Part shown: positions 59,701 to 64,000 of the stretch, piece after piece
Layout of the letters: every line of letters starts with the position of its first letter
Numbering within the stretch: the stretch's first letter is position 1
From: Phaeotremella fagi
Lineage: Eukaryota > Basidiomycota > Tremellomycetes > Tremellales > Phaeotremellaceae
Assembly: GCA_001599715.1 (NCBI GenBank)
Contig: BCHU01000005.1
Coordinates: 1,302,001-1,366,000, forward strand
Length of the DNA: 64,000 nt
Reading direction: 5' to 3'
Translations under genes and position numbers: made by a program
The notes under the pieces: generated by a model
What the model was told of the DNA's origin: nothing
The model's input: only the letters and a program-made list of their open reading frames with translations
Databases searched by the model: none

Positions 59701-60961
59701 TACATATATTTTGGTCTTATGTCCAACCTTATGCCATATGGGTTTCAATCTCATTCGCACTATCGTATCGAAGCTCTTGAACTGTGCGTTCCGAACGTTG
59801 ATATCGTCCAGATCCAAATTCTATGCAAAAGCGATTGAGTTATTGCATTTAAAATCATCAAGGGTCACTTACCAAAGAATGGTCTTTCTTTAGTTCCACC
59901 AACATCGCCTCCATACAAGAGGTGATACTATCTTGACATTGCCGCATGAGATCCGTCATTGGTTGATACATCTCCACGACGTCAGCTGATCGATTCGTCA
60001 AAGACACTTTGACAGCTTCGTTAAATCTATAGAAGTTGTCAGCTCTACCCTTCTATCAAGATCTATTGCAGCTGACCTAGGCCATATCATCGCATTGGTC
60101 ATGTTGAGATTGATGAGCATATCACGTAGAGGTGACATGCCATGAGCGAAAATCTCTGGTTCATCCGAGAAGGCTTTGGTGAAACCGCTCTAAGGGTTGG
60201 GTATCAGCTTCAATCCAATTCAAAAAAATAGACAGCTCACTTGATTCTCTCTTCGATATAATCGGATAGCGAATTCTTCTTGACTACCCGCCGATACCCT
60301 GTCGATTGATTAGATTATGTAGACCATACTGCCCGTCATCTAACATACCTCTCAGCATGTAAAATCACTATCCCAGTGATAAGTTTGGTAGGAACCGTTC
60401 CCTCTGTATCAAACATTTAGCACGCTTCCAAGAATAAACATAGAAATGGCGTACTGAGTAAATCACCAACTAAAATCTTACTCGTAACGGAAAACAACCC
60501 TCCATGTCGATACAGCTCTTCGCTATGGGCCTAATGAGTTCTGGGAATATTTCAGAGATTATAACGAAGGAAAAACGACTCACCGCTGTGCAGGTAACAT
60601 CTCAAAAGTCAATATCCTGAAACCAGGATCTCTAACTCCCATTATCCCCAGCTCATCGCCTATACCAGCTTCATCGGATGGTGAAGCATTGACCTAAGAG
60701 TCATCCATCAGTTCAAGAAAAATAAGCGAGAGGCGATATACATACGACAAGAACCAAATCTTCTTTCTTATCATACGTTTTCAGTAGTGCACAAATAATC
60801 TATTATTCGATCAGATTGAAACTGAAGGTTGTACCTACCCTTCTCAAACCTAAACCTTTAGCTATGATCAATAGATCATCTTTTTGTGGTCTACATATCT
60901 CTCTAATTATCGACTTATGATACTGTAAGTAGGGTATATGTCTTCGTGAATTTGAACTCAT
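56744..60961 (-). CDS. RAD1: DNA repair endonuclease Rad1/XPF (ERCC4 family)
   Basis: Structure-specific 5' endonuclease subunit that with Rad10/ERCC1 cuts damaged strands in nucleotide excision repair and single-strand annealing. The start is the ATG at 60961 (MSSNSRRHIPYLQYHKSII), followed by REICRPQKDDLLIIAKGLGL and the N-terminal helicase-like region. The nuclease domain reads IVVDLREIGALLPPLIDAA, MKVVPATLTIGDYIL and CVERKALPDLEASFANGRL (ERKxxxD active site), then YEICILLIEFEEDKYGL. A helix-hairpin-helix end follows (AVEMLRSLPGVHGYALRYL). It ends with a TAG at 56746-56744. Many introns; an acidic insertion is present at about 59200-59420. All key residues look intact. Divergent from AIM41. 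Confidence 0.93.
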
Positions 60962-61132
60962 CGTTGTTGTTCAAGGTGGAAGTTGGAAGAAAAGGTTGAC
61001 TGGATCTCATTTGGTCATAAACGATCATTGTAATGTGGGGTAAATGTGGGGTAATCCGAAAATGTACACTGTCTGTCATACTGAAATTTCTGTTGCTCAT
61101 CCTCACAATTTCAATCAAAAACAACAACAAAA

Positions 61133-61862
61133 ATGAGTTTGATCAGATCAATAACCTCATCCATACGTCCAACATATCTACTCAGAACAAACAATACTCA
61201 ATACTCATCGATAGTGTATCGAGGATTCCAATCAACCGTCATAAACCGAAATGAGACTTCCTCCGATATCCAAGCAAAATTGAGAGAAGGTTTGAAAGCA
61301 GCTATGAAAGGTAAAGATAAAGCTGCGGCCAGTTGTATCAAGGTGAATTCATATTTTCATCAGAACTGAATCTATGGGATACTGATTTGGATGGTGGTCT
61401 AGTCTATATTGGCGGATATCACTTATAACGTCAAAGCATCTTCTGATCCTAACGCTACACCAACTCGAGAGGCTGTTATCACAGCCATCCGCAAAGGTAT
61501 AGAAAAGCGGGTCAGTCAATCCCACTCCTTTAATAAACTCAAGCTAAATGAATCAAAAGGCACAAGCAGCTTTATCATATTCACCAGATTCCCCCTCCCC
61601 TCATCCAGAGAATCACCAATCCCTCCAAGACGAGATCCAACTCCTAAAAACCTATTTACCAGCCGGACCATCCTCCGAATCAATCCAAAAAATAATCACT
61701 GAAATCATCGATTCTTTATCGAATGAGGTTAAAACTTCTAAATCCGTTACGGGGAGTGTTATGAAATCTTTATGGGAGAAATTGGGTGAGGGAAAGGCTA
61801 GTGTTGATAAGAAAGAGGTTGCCGGTTGGGTTACTGAGGCTTTGAAGAAGATTCAATTGTGA
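61133..61862 (+). CDS. AIM41: GatB/YqeY-domain mitochondrial protein (Aim41-like)
   Basis: Small mitochondrial protein of the YqeY family, related to the tail of tRNA amidotransferase GatB. The start is the ATG at 61133. The basic, Ser/Thr-rich N terminus (MSLIRSITSSIRPTYLLR) looks like a mitochondrial presequence. The domain has IQAKLREGLKAAMKGKDK, AAASCIKSILADITYNVKAS, AVITAIRKGIEKRKAQAA, LLKTYLPAGPSSESIQKII, SVTGSVMKSLWEKLGEGKAS and VAGWVTEALKKIQL, ending with a TGA at 61860-61862. Three exons (introns at about 61343-61407 and 61513-61556). Exact role unknown for the family. Confidence 0.88.
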
Positions 61863-62341
61863 TTTGTGATTTGCGGCTCAAGATGGAGAGGAAGAGATTG
61901 TAGGCGTGGTTTTGTGTTCTGATCGTTACATAGTCATATACAGGATAATATCTGTATCATAGATCATCATCACTCATTATTGAAACTGAATAAATACCAA
62001 TTCGCAAGATATTTTCACGTATTAATGACAATCTTGTGATTGTTGTAGCTTGGTCTCTACCTAGTCTCGTTTCAACTGAGGGGGAGAGTATTTCCGATGG
62101 CAAAGGATGATAAATCGGATCGAAATTCGAATTCGAATGAGACTGTTCCAGGTGATGGAGAAAGGGACCCAACAGGACGAGAAGTCAAGGATACAGGCAC
62201 TTAGATTCGTGAAACGTAAGGCGTCAAGCTAAATTGAGAGAAAGAGGAGCATCTACATTGTTTCGTGAATAGTACTACAAAATCGTCCTCTGGCCACACC
62301 CTTGCCTTCGCACCAAGTACACCTCATCAGCGAATTCATAT
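61863..62341. other. convergent intergenic region
   Basis: Downstream of AIM41 and of the small minus-strand gene. A minus-strand open frame at about 61957-62172 lacks any support. Confidence 0.45.
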
Positions 62342-62636
62342 TCATGATCCATGAGGCATATTAGGTGTAGCTGCGGATATCACCGCGGCATCTCGAGCAA
62401 CAGATTGATCGTATATCGAAGAAGAAGTGTAATTCATCCTCTGAGCGGCAAATTGTGTTCCTCGCTTTTTGGGTTTGGAATCATCATCCTCAAGGAAGGA
62501 GGTGGGACTGGAAATGAGATCTGTTCAGTGTCGGTGTGGTGTGCTTGATCACTCACTTTAGACAACATCCTGTCCATCGATCGAGCAAGGTCGGTCGTGT
62601 GGATGTAGATGTAGATTCAGTTTGAGGTGGAGTCAT
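62342..62636 (-). CDS. Small hypothetical protein, 81 aa, two exons
   Basis: Not recognised. The model has the ATG at 62636, exon 1 to 62557, a 49-nt GT-AG intron (gtgagt...ttccag, 62556-62508), and exon 2 from 62507 to the TGA at 62344-62342. The joined frame is open and reads MTPPQTESTSTSTRPTLLDR, then WTGCCLNPTSFLEDDDSKPK, then KRGTQFAAQRMNYTSSS and a short tail ending AATPNMPHGS. Without splicing the first frame closes at once, so the intron is needed. A canonical donor and acceptor, and frame closure at both ends, support it. No signal peptide or membrane helix. Could be a small regulatory or complex subunit. Confidence 0.5.
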
Positions 62637-62908
62637 GTTGGTAAAGACGTTCTTGGTCTATCTCCTGAATATGACTCACAACTCGGGAAATCCGACCCTC
62701 GAATATCACTTGATCGATTACAGATGTCGCCCAATCGCAACTAACGCTCTATCTGGAATTCCTGAACCTTTCATTTCATATGCCAATCATGACCAGAGCA
62801 TGCAATCAATGTACTTGTACAAATATACGAAACTGATAAAATCTCTAGCGAATCCCTCATGTATTTACAAAATATTAACCCTATAGATGATACGAAAATT
62901 CCAACCAC

Positions 62909-64000
62909 CTACGACCCCTCAGAAAATGGAAGACGACCATTAACAGGTGAAGTAGGTTTCGACGGTGAGTACAATCTTGGTTCTCGCTCCCTATGTTCCT
63001 TCGTTTCATGAGTCTTCCCAGTCTTCCTCCATCGCTCTTTGGTCGGCGTCGGTTTCTTGAGTTCCGCCTCAAGAAGTTTTTCGAACTCATCAAAATCATC
63101 CCCATCTCCTTCTTCATCTTTACCCATTCCAGTTAAGATTGGTATCTTCTTTCTTCGTAAAGCTTTTCTACCCCTTTGTATCCAATATTCGTAAACTTCA
63201 GGATTCTGGTACCAATGAATGAAATCTGTATGAGACGGTAGTGATTCTAACGTCGGTTCCGCAACTACTTTCATGTCTTTGTTTGAAGCTGATTCAATTC
63301 TATTGACAGTCGTTAATCCACCTGCACGAATCCATTGAGGTACGTTATCGACACCTTTCAATTCTTCCATTATCCCAATTACCCCCAATAAAATTTCATC
63401 GAGACCTTTACGGGATTTCCTTGTTGGTTCTGAAGAGGATGATTCGGCTTTATCAACGGCTGGAGCAGTGGCTCGACTGGAATCATATTCTTTTTTATCA
63501 AATTCGGGGATAACGATTTGAGACCAAGGTTGTAGAACTGCTTTAAACGGTGTGTCGTCTAACAACATGACGTTTCTTTCGTCATAGGAGTTTTCATAGA
63601 TGTCTTCAGGAAATTCGTTAGATGATTTAAGATGATCGATGATTTTACGAAGATCCTTTACTGTTTGGGTTTTGTTCCCTGAGAACGCCAATTAGATTTA
63701 CGACATCGCTGACACGAGTAGCAACTCACTATACTGAACATCCGATAATCCCATTCTATCTCTACACCAAACACCCAAAAGTCTACCTTCTCCTTTCTCT
63801 CTCCTCCTTCTCTTGACCATATCATCTTGACCATCCCAAATCCCTTCACTCCAAACAGGTCCAAAAGCAGATTCAACCATTCCACGAACATTATGTGGTT
63901 GAGCTGAAGACCAAACGAAAACTTCTAAAGGTCTTTCAAAAGACTTTGAATTGGATTCAATAGCTTCAGGTAGGAAAACATATTGAAGGAAACAATGAAG
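62909..64000 (-). CDS. NIF/FCP1-type HAD phosphatase, N-terminal part cut by window edge
   Basis: Member of the NLI-interacting-factor (FCP1-homology) phosphatase group. The 5' part lies beyond 64000. Visible motifs: PLEVFVWSSAQPHNVRGMVE (the HAD motif II Ser region), then GVWCRDRMGLSDVQY. After an intron near 63728-63690 comes KTQTVKDLRKIIDHL, then RNVMLLDDTPFKAVLQP with the DD motif and WSQIVIPEF. The motif I DxDxT is not in the window. A charged C-terminal region (HETKEHREREPRLYSPSKPT) follows the core, ending with a stop at 62909. Catalytic competence cannot be judged without the missing N terminus. Substrate unknown. Confidence 0.75.

Noticed and set aside
1..64000. Transposons, tRNA genes, CRISPR arrays, bacterial-type operons
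   Set aside because: No reverse transcriptase, transposase, terminal repeats, tRNA B-box pattern or spaced repeats were seen by eye; a dedicated scan (tRNA and repeat search) could still find small ones.

Overview
This is intron-rich eukaryotic DNA, almost certainly a basidiomycete fungus. Nearly every conserved gene is cut by short GT-AG introns of about 50 nt (some nearer 35 nt), genes lie on both strands with 150-600 bp gaps, and the gene content (Pps1, Hos2, Pex10, Cue1, Spo12, bifunctional-type chorismate synthase) is fungal. The intron style and codon use suggest Tremellales (Cryptococcus/Kwoniella type); that placement is inference. I found no rRNA, tRNA, CRISPR array, or transposon with recognisable coding capacity.

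Left part (1-9 kb): a manganese/divalent-metal NRAMP transporter cut by the left edge, the dual-specificity phosphatase Pps1, and an NmrA-like NAD(P)-binding protein, all on the minus strand. Accessory block A (9.3-18.7 kb): two related proteins of about 185 aa flank an intron-riddled SGNH/PC-esterase-like membrane protein, followed by two tandem DUF6604-type proteins of about 865 aa. All four duplicated genes lack introns, unlike the genes around them.

Housekeeping block (18.8-27 kb): class I histone deacetylase Hos2, peroxisomal RING peroxin Pex10, an unusual beta-helix protein with a C-terminal membrane anchor, and a short-chain dehydrogenase. Accessory block B (27.4-34.1 kb): four tandem, diverged histidine-phosphatase (phosphoglycerate-mutase-like) genes. 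The second copy carries a 3 x 35-residue N-terminal repeat and a long acidic tail. A small secreted protein follows at 35.1 kb.

Right part (35.8-64 kb): Sec39 (Golgi-ER retrograde transport), a coiled-coil protein, Cue1-like ER ubiquitin adaptor, a class I/II aminotransferase, a dienelactone hydrolase, a Spo12-like mitotic-exit factor, chorismate synthase (ARO2), Gemin2/Brr1 snRNP assembly factor, a large MHYT-domain sensor, Rad1/XPF nuclease, an Aim41-like GatB/YqeY protein, a small unrecognised two-exon gene, and an NIF/FCP1-type phosphatase cut by the right edge. Several pairs share short divergent promoters (HOS2/PEX10, SEC39/coiled-coil, ARO2/GEMIN2, RAD1/AIM41).

The least explained material is the pair of lineage-specific expansions (blocks A and B). 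Gene spans below run from start codon to stop codon and include introns. Splice models were read by eye.
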